DNA of 64,000 bases from Cryobacterium sp. CG_9.6 (GTDB lineage: Bacteria; Actinomycetota; Actinomycetes; Actinomycetales; Microbacteriaceae). Below the pieces are notes generated by a model, which saw nothing but the letters and a program-made list of their open reading frames with translations, had not been told where the DNA came from and made no database searches. Position numbers and translations under genes: made by a program. The DNA lies in the NCBI RefSeq assembly GCF_029893365.1, contig NZ_JARXUZ010000001.1:806001-870000 (forward strand). Direction: 5' to 3'. This document shows, piece by piece, positions 51,990 to 62,440 of this stretch (its first letter is position 1; each line of letters starts with the position of its first letter).

Positions 51990-52574
51990 CTGGACGAGAA
52001 TCTCTGGCTCGTAGTCGGGCTCGGTAACCCCGGGCCCGACTACTCCGGTAATCGCCACAATGTCGGCCACATGGTGCTCGCGCAACTTGCCGAGCGGATG
52101 CGGTCGAATTTCAAGAACCACAAGACCGCCTCATCGGTCGCCGAAGGTCGCAGCGCGCCCGGCGGCCCAAAGCTTATTCTGGCCAAGCCCAACACGTTTA
52201 TGAACGTGTCCGGCGGCCCCGTCGCAGCCCTTCTGCGCTTCTACTCGCTGGAGCCCTCGCACCTCATCGTGGTGCACGACGACCTCGACATTCCTTTTGA
52301 CACCCTCAAGCTCAAGTTCGGTGGTGGCCACGGCGGCCACAATGGGCTGCGCGACATCATCGCAGCCACGGGTACGGGAGATTTCCTGCGTGTGCGCATG
52401 GGCGTGGGCCGACCTCCGGGTCGCCAGAGCGCTGCAGACTTCGTGCTGCACGACTTCACCTCCACCGAGCGCGGTGTACTGCCCAACATTCTCGGTGACG
52501 CCGCCGACGCGATTGAGCTGATCGCCGCCGACGGACTCACGGCGGCCCAGCAACGCTTTCACGCGCCCTCCTAA
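51990..52574 (+). CDS. pth: peptidyl-tRNA hydrolase, apparent CTG start
   Basis: This 194-residue enzyme releases tRNA from drop-off peptidyl-tRNAs. It has GLGNPG with Asn13, the catalytic His23 in NRHNVG, the KPNTFMNVSG loop, HDDLDIPF and GGGHGGHNGLR. In this frame there is no ATG, GTG or TTG before the catalytic residues: the first codon fitting both family length and an SD (GGAGG, 6-7 nt upstream) is CTG at 51990. A start at 52071 would delete Asn13 and His23. Confidence 0.88.
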   Translation: MDENLWLVVGLGNPGPDYSGNRHNVGHMVLAQLAERMRSNFKNHKTASSVAEGRSAPGGPKLILAKPNTFMNVSGGPVAALLRFYSLEPSHLIVVHDDLDIPFDTLKLKFGGGHGGHNGLRDIIAATGTGDFLRVRMGVGRPPGRQSAADFVLHDFTSTERGVLPNILGDAADAIELIAADGLTAAQQRFHAPS

Positions 52575-52621
52575 ACCCCACGTACGTTGAGGTAGCGGAT
52601 GCGCCGCCCAGCTGCAGTGCG

Positions 52622-52627
52622 TAGACT
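52622..52627 (+). promoter_or_regulatory. -10 box TAGACT of leaderless mfd
   Basis: TAGACT, then 6 nt (CGTGCG), then the GTG at 52634. Confidence 0.55.
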
Positions 52628-52633
52628 CGTGCG

Positions 52634-55600
52634 GTGATCCTTCAGGGCTTAATATCTGCGCTCAAGCGCGCCTCCACGTTCGATAACGCCCTCACCTACG
52701 CGAGCCGGGATGCCGACTTCTCCCTCACCGAGGGACTGCGCGCTCCTCTTCTGGCCGCTCTCCTCGAACAACGACATGACGAGGCACAGGCCCTGTTCGT
52801 GATCACCGCCACCGGCCGCGAGTCAGAGTCGCTGCGCGACAACCTCGCCTGCTTCGCCTGCGAGGCCGAGATCGTTGACTTTCCGGCCTGGGAGACCCTG
52901 CCGCACGAACGGCTGAGTCCGAGCGCCGAAATCGTGGGTAAGCGGCTGTACGCACTGCGCCGCATGCGCCAGTGGGAGGAAACGCCGGCTGCCAAGCGGC
53001 GCCCGCTCATCGTGGTTGCTTCGGTGAGAGCCGCCCTTCAGCCCGTTGCCGACAACCTGACTGACTACGAACCCATTGAACTCCGAGTTTCTGCTCGGGG
53101 TCACGACCTGAGCGCCATCGCCCTTCAGCTGGTGAGCGTGGCCTATGCCCGGGTGGATATGGTCACCCGGCGCGGAGAGTTCGCGGTGCGCGGTGGAATC
53201 CTCGACGTCTTCCCGCCCGTGGCGTCGCATCCGTTCCGCATCGAATTCTTCGGCGACGAGGTGGAGCAGATTCGGCAGTTCTCGGTAGCCGACCAGCGGT
53301 CGCTGCCTGAACCCGTGACGGCGGTGAGCCTGCCGCCCAGCCGGGAATTGCTGCTGAGCCCCGCCGTACGCCAGCGCGCCCGCGAGATGGAGCACGAGTT
53401 TCCGAGCCTCTCCGGAATGCTCGCCAAGATCGCGGAGGGGATTCCGGTGGAGGGGATGGAGAGTCTCGCGCCGGCCCTCGTGGATCGCCTGGTTCCCGTG
53501 ACGCACTACCTGCCCGCACGCGCGGTGGTGGCTGTTATTTCTCCGGAGCGGGTGGCGAGCCGCGCCATCAGCCTCGCTGAAACCAACCGCGAATTTCTGG
53601 GAGCGGCGTGGAGTGCGGCGACCGCCGGAGCGGACTCGCCCATCGACCTCGCATCCGGTGACTTCCTCACCCTGGGGCGACTGCGCGAGAGCGTGATCTT
53701 TTCGGCGCCGGGAGCGCCGGCATCCGGTCACAATTGGTGGACCCTCAGTACGTTCCAGGCCGCGCCGAGCGATACCGAGGTGCTGCCGGAACATCGCGAG
53801 ATCGATGATCTGCTCACTATTCGGGTGAACGCCGACACCGTGCCGAGCTTTCAGGGCAACGTGGAGGGCGCGGTGGGTCACGTGGCGAGCCGGCTCAAGG
53901 ACGGCTGGATCGTGGGAATCGTGGCGCAGGGCACTGGGCTGGTGGAGCGCGCTGCCGACGTGCTGGCCGAGCGCGAGCTGCCGGCGCGCGTGGTGGACTC
54001 GTGGCCGGAGAACCCCGAACCGGGAATCGCCTACCTGCTCAAGGCCGGAGTCGAGCACGGGTTCGAATTGCCCGAGACCAAGTTCACGCTGATCAGCGAA
54101 TCCGAGTTTTACGGGCGTACCGCCGGGTACTCCGAGCGCCAGGTGAAGAAACTCGCCAGCCGACGTAAGAACGTCGTGGATCCGCTGCAGTTGAAAAACG
54201 GCGACCACGTGGTGCACCAGACCCACGGCATTGGCCGCTTTCTGGAACTCACCCAGCGTGAGGTGTCCAGTGGCGGGCGCAATCCCATCAAGACCACCCG
54301 TGAATACCTGGTTCTCGAGTACGCGCCGTCCAAGCGCGGCCACCCCGGGGACAAGCTGTTCGTACCCACCGACCAGCTCGATCTGGTGAGCCGGTATGTG
54401 GGCGGAGAGGCCCCCGCGCTCAGCAAGATGGGTGGCAGCGACTGGTCGTCGGCCAAGACGAAGGCCCGCCGCGCCGTGCGCGACATTGCCGTGGAGCTCG
54501 TGAAGTTGTATTCGGCCCGCATGGCGAGCAAGGGTCACGCCTTTCCGCCCGATACCCCGTGGCAGCGTGAGCTCGAGGAATCCTTCCCGTTCGTGGAAAC
54601 CCCCGACCAGCTGACCACCATCGATGAGGTGAAGGCCGACATGGAGCGGCCCATCCCGATGGACCGGCTCTTGTCGGGGGACGTGGGTTTTGGTAAGACC
54701 GAGGTGGCCATTCGCGCCGCGTTCAAGGCCATTCAGGACGGCAAGCAGGTGGCGATGCTCGTGCCCACCACCCTGCTCGTGAGCCAGCACATGGAGACTT
54801 TCAAGGAGCGTTTTGCCGGGTTCCCCGTGCATCTGCGCGCCCTGTCACGCTTTCAGACCGACAAGGAGTCGAAGGAGGCCATTGCGGGGATGCTCGATGG
54901 CACCGTGGATATTGTCATTGGCACCCACCGTCTGCTCTCGCCCTCGATCATCTTCAAAGACCTCGGACTCGTCATCATCGACGAGGAACAGCGCTTTGGA
55001 GTGGAGCACAAGGACGCCCTGAAGAAGCTCAAGACCAACGTGGACATTCTGGCCATGAGCGCCACACCCATTCCGCGTTCGCTCGAAATGGCCGTCACCG
55101 GCATTCGGGAGATGTCCACACTGGCCACGCCGCCGGAGGACCGGCACCCGATCCTCACGTTTGTGGGTCCGTATTCGGACCGCCAGGTGGGCGCCGCCAT
55201 TCGCCGTGAGCTGCTGCGAGAAGGACAGATCTTCTTCGTGCACAACCGGGTCACGAGCATCAACCGGGTGGCCGCTCAGCTGGCCGAGCTCGTTCCGGAG
55301 GCCCGGATCGCCGTCGCGCACGGTCAGCTGCCGGAGGCGCAACTGGAACAGGTCGTGGGCGACTTCTGGGAACGCAAGTTCGACATCCTCGTCTCGACGA
55401 CAATCATCGAAACCGGCCTCGACATTGCCAACGCAAACACCATCATCATTGACAGCGCCGACAAGTTTGGCCTCAGCCAGTTGCACCAGCTGCGCGGCCG
55501 CGTGGGTCGTGGCCGCGAACGGGCCTACGCCTACTTTCTTTACGACGGCAACAAGCCGCTCTCCGAAACGGCACACGACCGGCTCGCCACCATCGCCGCG

Positions 55601-56287
55601 AACAACGAACTCGGTGCCGGCATGCAGGTGGCACTCAAAGACCTCGAGATTCGTGGCGCCGGAAACCTGCTCGGCGGAGAACAGGCCGGCCACATTGCCG
55701 GTGTGGGCTTTGACCTGTACCTGAGAATGATCGGCGAGGCCGTGAGTGCTTTCCGCGGAGACGTGGCCGAGGGGCAGACCGAACTGCGTCTCGAGCTGCC
55801 GGTGGATGCCCACATTCCGCACGACTTTGTGGACAGCGAGCGACTGCGCCTGGAGGCGTATCAGAAGCTGTCCAGCGCGAGTTCACCCACGGCCACGGCC
55901 GACCAGATTGACCTGGTGCTGGATGAACTCACCGATCGCTACGGAGAACCCCCCAAGCCGGTGCAGAACCTGGTGGCCGTGTCGCGACTGCGCTGGCACG
56001 CCCAGCAGGCGGGACTGAGTGAGGTTGTGGCCATGGGCTCGAACCTGCGCGTGGCCTCGGCCGACCTGGCCGACTCGATTCAGATTCGACTGCGGCGGAT
56101 GTACCCGGGAGCGAAGTACACGGCCACCACCGGCGCTCTCATCGTGCCGCTCCCACGCACGAGCACGGATGTGCGCACCAGCGAGGCCGTGGACGATGCG
56201 GCCCTGATCGAGTGGACCGACACACTGCTCGGGGCGATCTTCCCGCGGCCCGTGGACACCCCCGCGGTAGCCGCGGCCGGTCGCTAA
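52634..56287 (+). CDS. mfd: transcription-repair coupling factor Mfd
   Basis: This 1217-residue DNA translocase removes stalled RNA polymerase and recruits UvrA. It has a UvrB-homology module (about 1-400), the RNAP-interaction domain (about 510-580: HVVHQTHGIGRFLELTQREV), a RecG-like helicase with Walker A GDVGFGKTEV and Walker B DEEQRFGVEHK, the TRG motif region (GGEQAGHIAGVGFDLY) and a C-terminal D7 domain. It has its own leaderless promoter, judged from TAGACT 6 nt before the GTG. Confidence 0.96.
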   Translation: MILQGLISALKRASTFDNALTYASRDADFSLTEGLRAPLLAALLEQRHDEAQALFVITATGRESESLRDNLACFACEAEIVDFPAWETLPHERLSPSAEIVGKRLYALRRMRQWEETPAAKRRPLIVVASVRAALQPVADNLTDYEPIELRVSARGHDLSAIALQLVSVAYARVDMVTRRGEFAVRGGILDVFPPVASHPFRIEFFGDEVEQIRQFSVADQRSLPEPVTAVSLPPSRELLLSPAVRQRAREMEHEFPSLSGMLAKIAEGIPVEGMESLAPALVDRLVPVTHYLPARAVVAVISPERVASRAISLAETNREFLGAAWSAATAGADSPIDLASGDFLTLGRLRESVIFSAPGAPASGHNWWTLSTFQAAPSDTEVLPEHREIDDLLTIRVNADTVPSFQGNVEGAVGHVASRLKDGWIVGIVAQGTGLVERAADVLAERELPARVVDSWPENPEPGIAYLLKAGVEHGFELPETKFTLISESEFYGRTAGYSERQVKKLASRRKNVVDPLQLKNGDHVVHQTHGIGRFLELTQREVSSGGRNPIKTTREYLVLEYAPSKRGHPGDKLFVPTDQLDLVSRYVGGEAPALSKMGGSDWSSAKTKARRAVRDIAVELVKLYSARMASKGHAFPPDTPWQRELEESFPFVETPDQLTTIDEVKADMERPIPMDRLLSGDVGFGKTEVAIRAAFKAIQDGKQVAMLVPTTLLVSQHMETFKERFAGFPVHLRALSRFQTDKESKEAIAGMLDGTVDIVIGTHRLLSPSIIFKDLGLVIIDEEQRFGVEHKDALKKLKTNVDILAMSATPIPRSLEMAVTGIREMSTLATPPEDRHPILTFVGPYSDRQVGAAIRRELLREGQIFFVHNRVTSINRVAAQLAELVPEARIAVAHGQLPEAQLEQVVGDFWERKFDILVSTTIIETGLDIANANTIIIDSADKFGLSQLHQLRGRVGRGRERAYAYFLYDGNKPLSETAHDRLATIAANNELGAGMQVALKDLEIRGAGNLLGGEQAGHIAGVGFDLYLRMIGEAVSAFRGDVAEGQTELRLELPVDAHIPHDFVDSERLRLEAYQKLSSASSPTATADQIDLVLDELTDRYGEPPKPVQNLVAVSRLRWHAQQAGLSEVVAMGSNLRVASADLADSIQIRLRRMYPGAKYTATTGALIVPLPRTSTDVRTSEAVDDAALIEWTDTLLGAIFPRPVDTPAVAAAGR

Positions 56288-56309
56288 CCCGCCCCCGGCA
56301 TCCACTGGA

Positions 56310-56350
56310 AAGAAAAGCACCCTCGCTGCGTGAACGAGGGTGCTTTTCTT
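56310..56350. terminator. bidirectional terminator between mfd and nhaA
   Basis: A 16-bp stem AAGAAAAGCACCCTCG / CGAGGGTGCTTTTCTT with a 9-nt loop. The stem ends are A/T-rich, so U-tracts are available in both directions. Confidence 0.9.
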
Positions 56351-56383
56351 GCGTGCGGTGCCGGCTAGATGTGCCGGAGCGGG

Positions 56384-57748
56384 CTACTTCTTCGCCTGAT
56401 ACACGTCGGGCACGCCGTCATTGTCGGCGTCGAGCGCTTCCTTCTCGGCAATGCGACCGTAGTGGCGGTTACGGGGCCGCAGAATGGCGGTGGCCAGCAA
56501 CGCGGCGAGGAGCGAACCCACCAGAATGGCCACCTTCGCGTGGTCGTCATGCGGGCTGCCCTGACCGAAGCCGAGCTCAGCGATCAGCAGAGACACGGTG
56601 AAGCCCACGCCGGCCAGTACGGCGACCCCGGCAACGTCGATCCAGGCGAGATCCGGGTCGAGTGCGGCCTTGGTGGTCTTGGTGACAATCCAGGTCGCCA
56701 GCAACACACCGATCGGCTTGCCGAGCACGAGAGCGATGACGATGCCATACGCAACCGGGTCGGTGATGGCCCGAACCATGCCGTCGAATCCGCCGATCGT
56801 GACACCGGCCGAGAAGAAGGCGAACACCGGAATGGCGAAGCCGCTGGACAGCGGGCGGATGCGGTGCTCGAGCGTCTCGGCCAGGCCGGGACCCGCGTCG
56901 GGTCCGCCGCCGCGCTTGCTGCGCAGCACCGGAACGGCGAAGCCGAGCAGCACGCCGGCGACGGTGGCGTGCACACCGGAGCCGTGCACCAGCGCCCACA
57001 CGATGAAGCCGAGCGGCAGCAGGATCAGCCACGCGCTCCACGCGCGGGTCCCGAAGAAGTAGGAGAACTTGTGCGTGAGGATCCAGTACAGCGCGAGCGG
57101 GATGAACGCCACGAGGAGCAGAATGAACGAGATGTCGCTGGTGTAGAAGAACGCGATGATCGCGATCGCCAGAAGGTCGTCCACCACGGCCAGGGTGAGC
57201 AGAAAGATGCGCAGCGCGGCGGGAAGTTTTGACCCGATAACCGCGAGCACGGCTACGGCGAAGGCGATGTCTGTGGCGGTGGGAATGGCCCAGCCGCGCA
57301 GGGCATCGGAACCGCTGTTGAGGTTGATGAGCGTGTAGATGACGGCGGGAACAATCACGCCACCCACGGCAGCGGCCACCGGCACGATGGCGCGGTTGAC
57401 GCTGCGCAGGTCGCCGGCGACGAATTCACGTTTAAGTTCGAGTCCGGCCAGGAAGAAGAAGATCGCGAGCAGTCCATCGGCTGCCCAGGTGCCAAGGCTG
57501 AGCTTCAGGTGCAGGGCCTCGATGCCGATTTCGAAGTCTCGCGCGGCGTAGTAGGCGTCGGCGAAGAACGGCACATTGGCCATGACGAGGGCTGCCACGG
57601 TTGCGACGAGCAGAATCGCTCCACCGACGGTCTCCTTGCGGAGGATCGTGGTGATGCGGACAAACTCGCTGTACGTGCCGCGGCGAAGAACCGGACCGGA
57701 GTCTGTCTTCTGATGGGCGGGGGAGTGGGGAGGCTGTGATGGAGACAC
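56384..57748 (-). CDS. nhaA: Na+/H+ antiporter NhaA with an acidic Asp-rich C-terminal loop
   Basis: From the GTG at 57748 (AGGA upstream) the protein has 454 residues. It has about 11-12 TM helices with the NhaA motifs [40 protein letters not shown] (the transport Asp pair region includes TDIAF and VVDDLLAI) and [16 protein letters not shown]. It exports Na+ in exchange for protons. The frame is open for 100 further codons upstream, but these are compositionally unlike the family. The last residues, DADNDGVPD, match a calcium-binding DxDxDG-type loop, unusual for this transporter. Confidence 0.92.
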   Translation of the reverse strand: MSPSQPPHSPAHQKTDSGPVLRRGTYSEFVRITTILRKETVGGAILLVATVAALVMANVPFFADAYYAARDFEIGIEALHLKLSLGTWAADGLLAIFFFLAGLELKREFVAGDLRSVNRAIVPVAAAVGGVIVPAVIYTLINLNSGSDALRGWAIPTATDIAFAVAVLAVIGSKLPAALRIFLLTLAVVDDLLAIAIIAFFYTSDISFILLLVAFIPLALYWILTHKFSYFFGTRAWSAWLILLPLGFIVWALVHGSGVHATVAGVLLGFAVPVLRSKRGGGPDAGPGLAETLEHRIRPLSSGFAIPVFAFFSAGVTIGGFDGMVRAITDPVAYGIVIALVLGKPIGVLLATWIVTKTTKAALDPDLAWIDVAGVAVLAGVGFTVSLLIAELGFGQGSPHDDHAKVAILVGSLLAALLATAILRPRNRHYGRIAEKEALDADNDGVPDVYQAKK

Positions 57749-57916
57749 TGTGGTTCCTAACAGAATTTGTGGCGCAACGTATTGAATTGCCGACCAGACT
57801 TCCCGGCTCACCTCCCCCAGAATACACGAGCCTCCTGAGCATTCCCGGGTGGGCCCGGCTGACCGGGCCGTGCAGAGCCCTGCAGAGCCTACGATTGAAG
57901 CGACCCAGGAGGCAGC

Positions 57917-58678
57917 GTGACAAACGGAGCACACACCGGTACGAACAGCGCCGGCGAGGCGGGCGTGAGTTCGCTGGACACCCTGATCGCCACCGTTGCT
58001 CGACTGCGTGGCCCCGGTGGATGCGCCTGGGACGCCGATCAGACCCACGAATCACTCGTGCGGTATCTGGTGGAAGAGTCCCACGAACTGCTCGAGGCGA
58101 TCGAGAGCGGCAGCCGCGACGACCTGCTCGAAGAACTTGGCGATGTGCTCTATCAGGTGCTCTTTCACGCCGACCTCGCCGCCCACACCAGCGGTGAAGA
58201 CTTCGACATTCACGACGTGGCCGCACGAATGAACGCAAAAATGATCGGGCGGCATCCGCACGTCTTCGGGGACCTGCGACTCGACACGGCCGCCGATGTC
58301 ACCGCGGCCTGGGACGGGTTCAAAGCGGAGGAGAAGCCCGAGCGCACGAGCGTTCTCGACGGCATCCCGCTCGGAATGCCCGCACTCGCCCTGGCCGACA
58401 AGGTTCTGGGCCGAGCCGAGAAGATCGGCCTTCTCGAACCCGATAATGCCTTCCCGCTACCGATCGAGAGCGAAGACGAGTTGGGCCCGCTGCTGTTGGC
58501 CATCGTGTCAACGGCCAGAGCCAAGGGCCTCGACGCCGAACGTGCTCTGCGCAGCGCCCTGCGCGACCTGCAGGGCGAGATCCGAGCGGCCGAAACAGCC
58601 ATGCTCCAAAGCACCGAGCGTGCGGCCGATGTGGACGCCTTCGACGCCGGCATCATCGCCTTCCCCATCGCTCCGTAG
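57917..58678 (+). CDS. mazG: MazG-family nucleoside triphosphate pyrophosphohydrolase
   Basis: This 253-residue house-cleaning NTP pyrophosphatase has [18 protein letters not shown], the metal-binding [10 protein letters not shown] and [17 protein letters not shown], then HPHVFGD and [10 protein letters not shown]; the second MazG half is shortened and degenerate. The GTG start at 57917 has AGGAGG at 8 nt. TACGAT at 57890-57895 could be its -10. It precedes hisS and eno, a common actinobacterial order. Confidence 0.92.
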   Translation: MTNGAHTGTNSAGEAGVSSLDTLIATVARLRGPGGCAWDADQTHESLVRYLVEESHELLEAIESGSRDDLLEELGDVLYQVLFHADLAAHTSGEDFDIHDVAARMNAKMIGRHPHVFGDLRLDTAADVTAAWDGFKAEEKPERTSVLDGIPLGMPALALADKVLGRAEKIGLLEPDNAFPLPIESEDELGPLLLAIVSTARAKGLDAERALRSALRDLQGEIRAAETAMLQSTERAADVDAFDAGIIAFPIAP

Positions 58679-58755
58679 CCAAGACGGGTCGCCGACAGCC
58701 TGGCACAACGTCGGCAGCGCGAACTGACCGAAGCGCAACCTGACAGAATTGACGC

Positions 58756-60018
58756 ATGGCAACACCCGTAACTCCTCCCCGTGGCATGCGCGACTTTCTT
58801 CCGGCCGACAAGGCTTCAAGGGAGCGTGCCCTCGGCGTGATCCGGGAAAGCTTCGCGCTGCACGGTTTCGACGAGATCGAAACTCCGGTGATGGAGGACT
58901 CCGCACGGCTGCACTCCGGACTCGGCGGTGACAACGAGAAGCTCGCTTTCGCGGTGATGAAGCGGGGCCTCAAGCCAGCGGATGCCGCGGCGGCCGCCAC
59001 CACCGACGACCTGCTCTCGCTGGCCGACCTGGGTTTGCGGTTTGACCTCACGGTTCCTCTGGCGCGGTTCTACGCAACTCACCGCGCCGAACTCCCGGCC
59101 GTGTTCCGTTCGATTCAGATCGCACCCGTCTGGCGGGCCGAACGGCCGCAAAAGGGCCGCTACCGCCAGTTCGTGCAGTGCGACATTGACGTGATCGGCG
59201 AAGCCGGCCCGCTCGCCGAGATTGAACTCATCACCGCGACCGCGGCGACGCTCGAGAAGCTCGGGCTCCACGGCTGCGCCATCCGCATCAACGACCGCCG
59301 CATTCTCTCGACCATGCTTGCCCACTGGGGTGTCACTCCGGAACTCACCGAACGCGCCCTCATCATCATCGACAAGCTCGACAAGATTGGCGTCGCCGGG
59401 GTCGTCACTGAGCTGGCAACCCTCGGGATCAACACGGCCGACATTACCGACACCCTTGGTACCCTCACGAGTGTCGACGGTGCCGGCTGGGCCATCGGTG
59501 ACGCCCACCCCGACTGGCTGGACACGGCGGCATTCGCTGATCTGCTGGCCCTGCGCGCCGCCATGCCCGCCGTTGATCTGGTGTTCGATCCCACCCTCGT
59601 GCGCGGCATGGGCTACTACACCGGCACGATCTTCGAGATCTCCCACCCCACCCTCGGGTATTCGCTCGGTGGTGGCGGGCGTTACGACGGAATGATCGGC
59701 CGTTTTCTCGGAACGGATGTTCCGGCGTGCGGTTTTTCCATTGGTTTCGAGCGCATCGTTGACCTGCTCGGCGCCGATGAGGCATCCGCTGCCAATGCCG
59801 TCGTGCTCGTGTACGACAAGGATGCCGACCCGGCGCAGTTGGTGACGCTGAAGACCGCTCTGGTGGCCGATGGGCTGCGGGTGCGGTTGGAGCGGCGCAC
59901 CAAAAACCTCAAGGCGCTGCTCGATCGAGCAGGTGAGGCTGGATTCGGTCGGTTCGCGTTTGTGACTGACGGAGCAACGAGCGCCGCAGACCTCGACTTT
60001 AAGGGTCTCGGCGACTAG
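58756..60018 (+). CDS. hisS: histidyl-tRNA synthetase
   Basis: This 420-residue class II synthetase has motif 1 around FALHGFDEIETPVMED, RFDLTVPLARFYATHR, motif 2 RAERPQKGRYRQFVQCDIDV, the His-binding LVRGMGYYTGTIFEI, motif 3 GGGGRYDGMIG ... GFSIGFER and a C-terminal anticodon domain (about 335-420). The CDIDVIG after motif 2 is more like the archaeal/eukaryal HisRS type than E. coli. HisZ is less likely because motif 3 and the anticodon domain are complete. The -10-like CAGAAT lies 6 nt upstream of the ATG. Confidence 0.9.
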   Translation: MATPVTPPRGMRDFLPADKASRERALGVIRESFALHGFDEIETPVMEDSARLHSGLGGDNEKLAFAVMKRGLKPADAAAAATTDDLLSLADLGLRFDLTVPLARFYATHRAELPAVFRSIQIAPVWRAERPQKGRYRQFVQCDIDVIGEAGPLAEIELITATAATLEKLGLHGCAIRINDRRILSTMLAHWGVTPELTERALIIIDKLDKIGVAGVVTELATLGINTADITDTLGTLTSVDGAGWAIGDAHPDWLDTAAFADLLALRAAMPAVDLVFDPTLVRGMGYYTGTIFEISHPTLGYSLGGGGRYDGMIGRFLGTDVPACGFSIGFERIVDLLGADEASAANAVVLVYDKDADPAQLVTLKTALVADGLRVRLERRTKNLKALLDRAGEAGFGRFAFVTDGATSAADLDFKGLGD

Positions 60019-60089
60019 CCTTCAACGCCGATCCTCGCCACCTGCTGTGGCTAGACTGACCGAGTATGACACCACCCCCCAAGCTTTAG

Positions 60090-61379
<1,290 letters not shown>

Positions 61380-61383
61380 CTAG

Positions 61384-61403
61384 GGTCTCGACAAGCTCGA
61401 CCA
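61384..61403. repeat. solo minimal REP-like element
   Basis: GGTCTCGA-CAAG-CTCGACCA, 5 nt after the eno stop. The two octamers are the ends of the right half of the 96-bp repeat units at 36.5-37.0 kb; here only 4 nt separate them instead of the hairpin insert. Confidence 0.6.
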
Positions 61404-61424
61404 ACGATGTAGGAAGGAGTTCCC

Positions 61425-61901
61425 GTGGCCACCAGACCGACGGTTCGGGAGCTCCCTCCCGCGGAACCAGCCGAGACGCCCGTCGGCGGCTGGCTCCGCG
61501 GCATCCACTTTTCGGGTTTTTCACTCGTGATGATGGCCATCCTCGTGTTGGCGGTTGTGGTGCTGGCGCCGAGCCTGCGCACCTATGCCGAGCAGCGTCA
61601 GCAGATCAGCGCGCTCAACGCGTCGGTCTCAGATCAGCAAGACACGGTTGACCAGCTCACCGCGGAACGCGAGCGCTGGAACGATCGCACCTACATCACC
61701 ACGCAGGCGCGTGACCGGCTTTCCTATGTGCAGCCCGGCGACATAAGCTTTCTTGTGATCAACGATCTGCCGGTTGCCGTCGGAGCAACTGACGAGCCAG
61801 CAACGGTGAGCACAGACATTCAAGACACAAAAATCGATTGGTTGGGATCCCTGTTCGCCTCCGCGATGACGGCCGGCCTTGCACCGAAGGCCGCTCAATG
61901 A
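61425..61901 (+). CDS. FtsB/DivIC-family septum formation initiator
   Basis: This 158-residue bitopic division protein has a cytoplasmic N-terminus (about 1-33), one TM (LVMMAILVLAVVVLAPSL), an extracytoplasmic coiled coil (about 55-85: QRQQISALNASVSDQQDTVD) and the conserved DivIC-like end (YITTQARDRLSYVQPGD). It joins FtsL/FtsQ at the divisome. AAGGAG precedes the GTG start. Its stop overlaps the DUF501 start (ATGA). Confidence 0.9.
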   Translation: MATRPTVRELPPAEPAETPVGGWLRGIHFSGFSLVMMAILVLAVVVLAPSLRTYAEQRQQISALNASVSDQQDTVDQLTAERERWNDRTYITTQARDRLSYVQPGDISFLVINDLPVAVGATDEPATVSTDIQDTKIDWLGSLFASAMTAGLAPKAAQ

Positions 61902-62440
61902 CCACACCACCGTTCGATCCCTTTACCGATGACGACATTGCCCTCGTCTCCGCTCAGCTCGGTCGGCCGGCCCGCAATGTGGTGGGTATCGCGGCGCGGT
62001 GCGTGTGCGGAGCGCCGACCGTCGTCGCCACGGCCCCGCGTCTGGCCGACGGCACACCGTTCCCCACCACCTACTACCTCTGCCACCCTGCTGCCACGGC
62101 GGCCATCTCGCAGCTGGAAGCCACGCAGGTAATGAATGAGTACAACCAGCTGCTCGCTGATGACGAGGGTGTTCGTGTTGCCTACCGCGCCGCGCACGTG
62201 AGCTTCCTCGCCGACCGCGCACAGCTGGGCGATGTCCCCGAAATTGCCGGTATTTCATCCGGTGGCATGCCCGATCGGGTGAAGTGCCTGCACGCCCTCG
62301 CCGGCCACGCGCTGGCGGCCGGGTCGGGCGTGAATCCCATCGGAGACCTAGCGCTTGAGCGGTGCACGTGGACGCCCACCGTGTGCGAGTGCATCGACTA
62401 CTCGGTCGCGGATTCGGCGGCGGATTCGGTCGCCGAGTGA
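61898..62440 (+). CDS. DUF501 domain protein
   Basis: This 180-residue protein has the DUF501 core DIALVSAQLGRPARNVVGIA, with cysteines in RCVCGAPTVVATAPRLADGT, then TTYYLCHPAATAAISQLEAT and a C-terminal GGMPDRVKCLHALAGHALA ... GVNPIGD. DUF501 genes sit next to ftsB/eno across actinobacteria; the function is unknown (related by context to Ppx-GppA loci). The end is a low-complexity SVADSAADSVAE. Start and stop overlap both neighbours. Confidence 0.92.
   Translation: MTTPPFDPFTDDDIALVSAQLGRPARNVVGIAARCVCGAPTVVATAPRLADGTPFPTTYYLCHPAATAAISQLEATQVMNEYNQLLADDEGVRVAYRAAHVSFLADRAQLGDVPEIAGISSGGMPDRVKCLHALAGHALAAGSGVNPIGDLALERCTWTPTVCECIDYSVADSAADSVAE

Noticed and set aside
57749..58048. 100-codon N-terminal extension of NhaA
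   Set aside because: The extension is Cys/Ser/Gly-rich without membrane character, while the GTG at 57748 has an SD-like AGGA and fits the family length.
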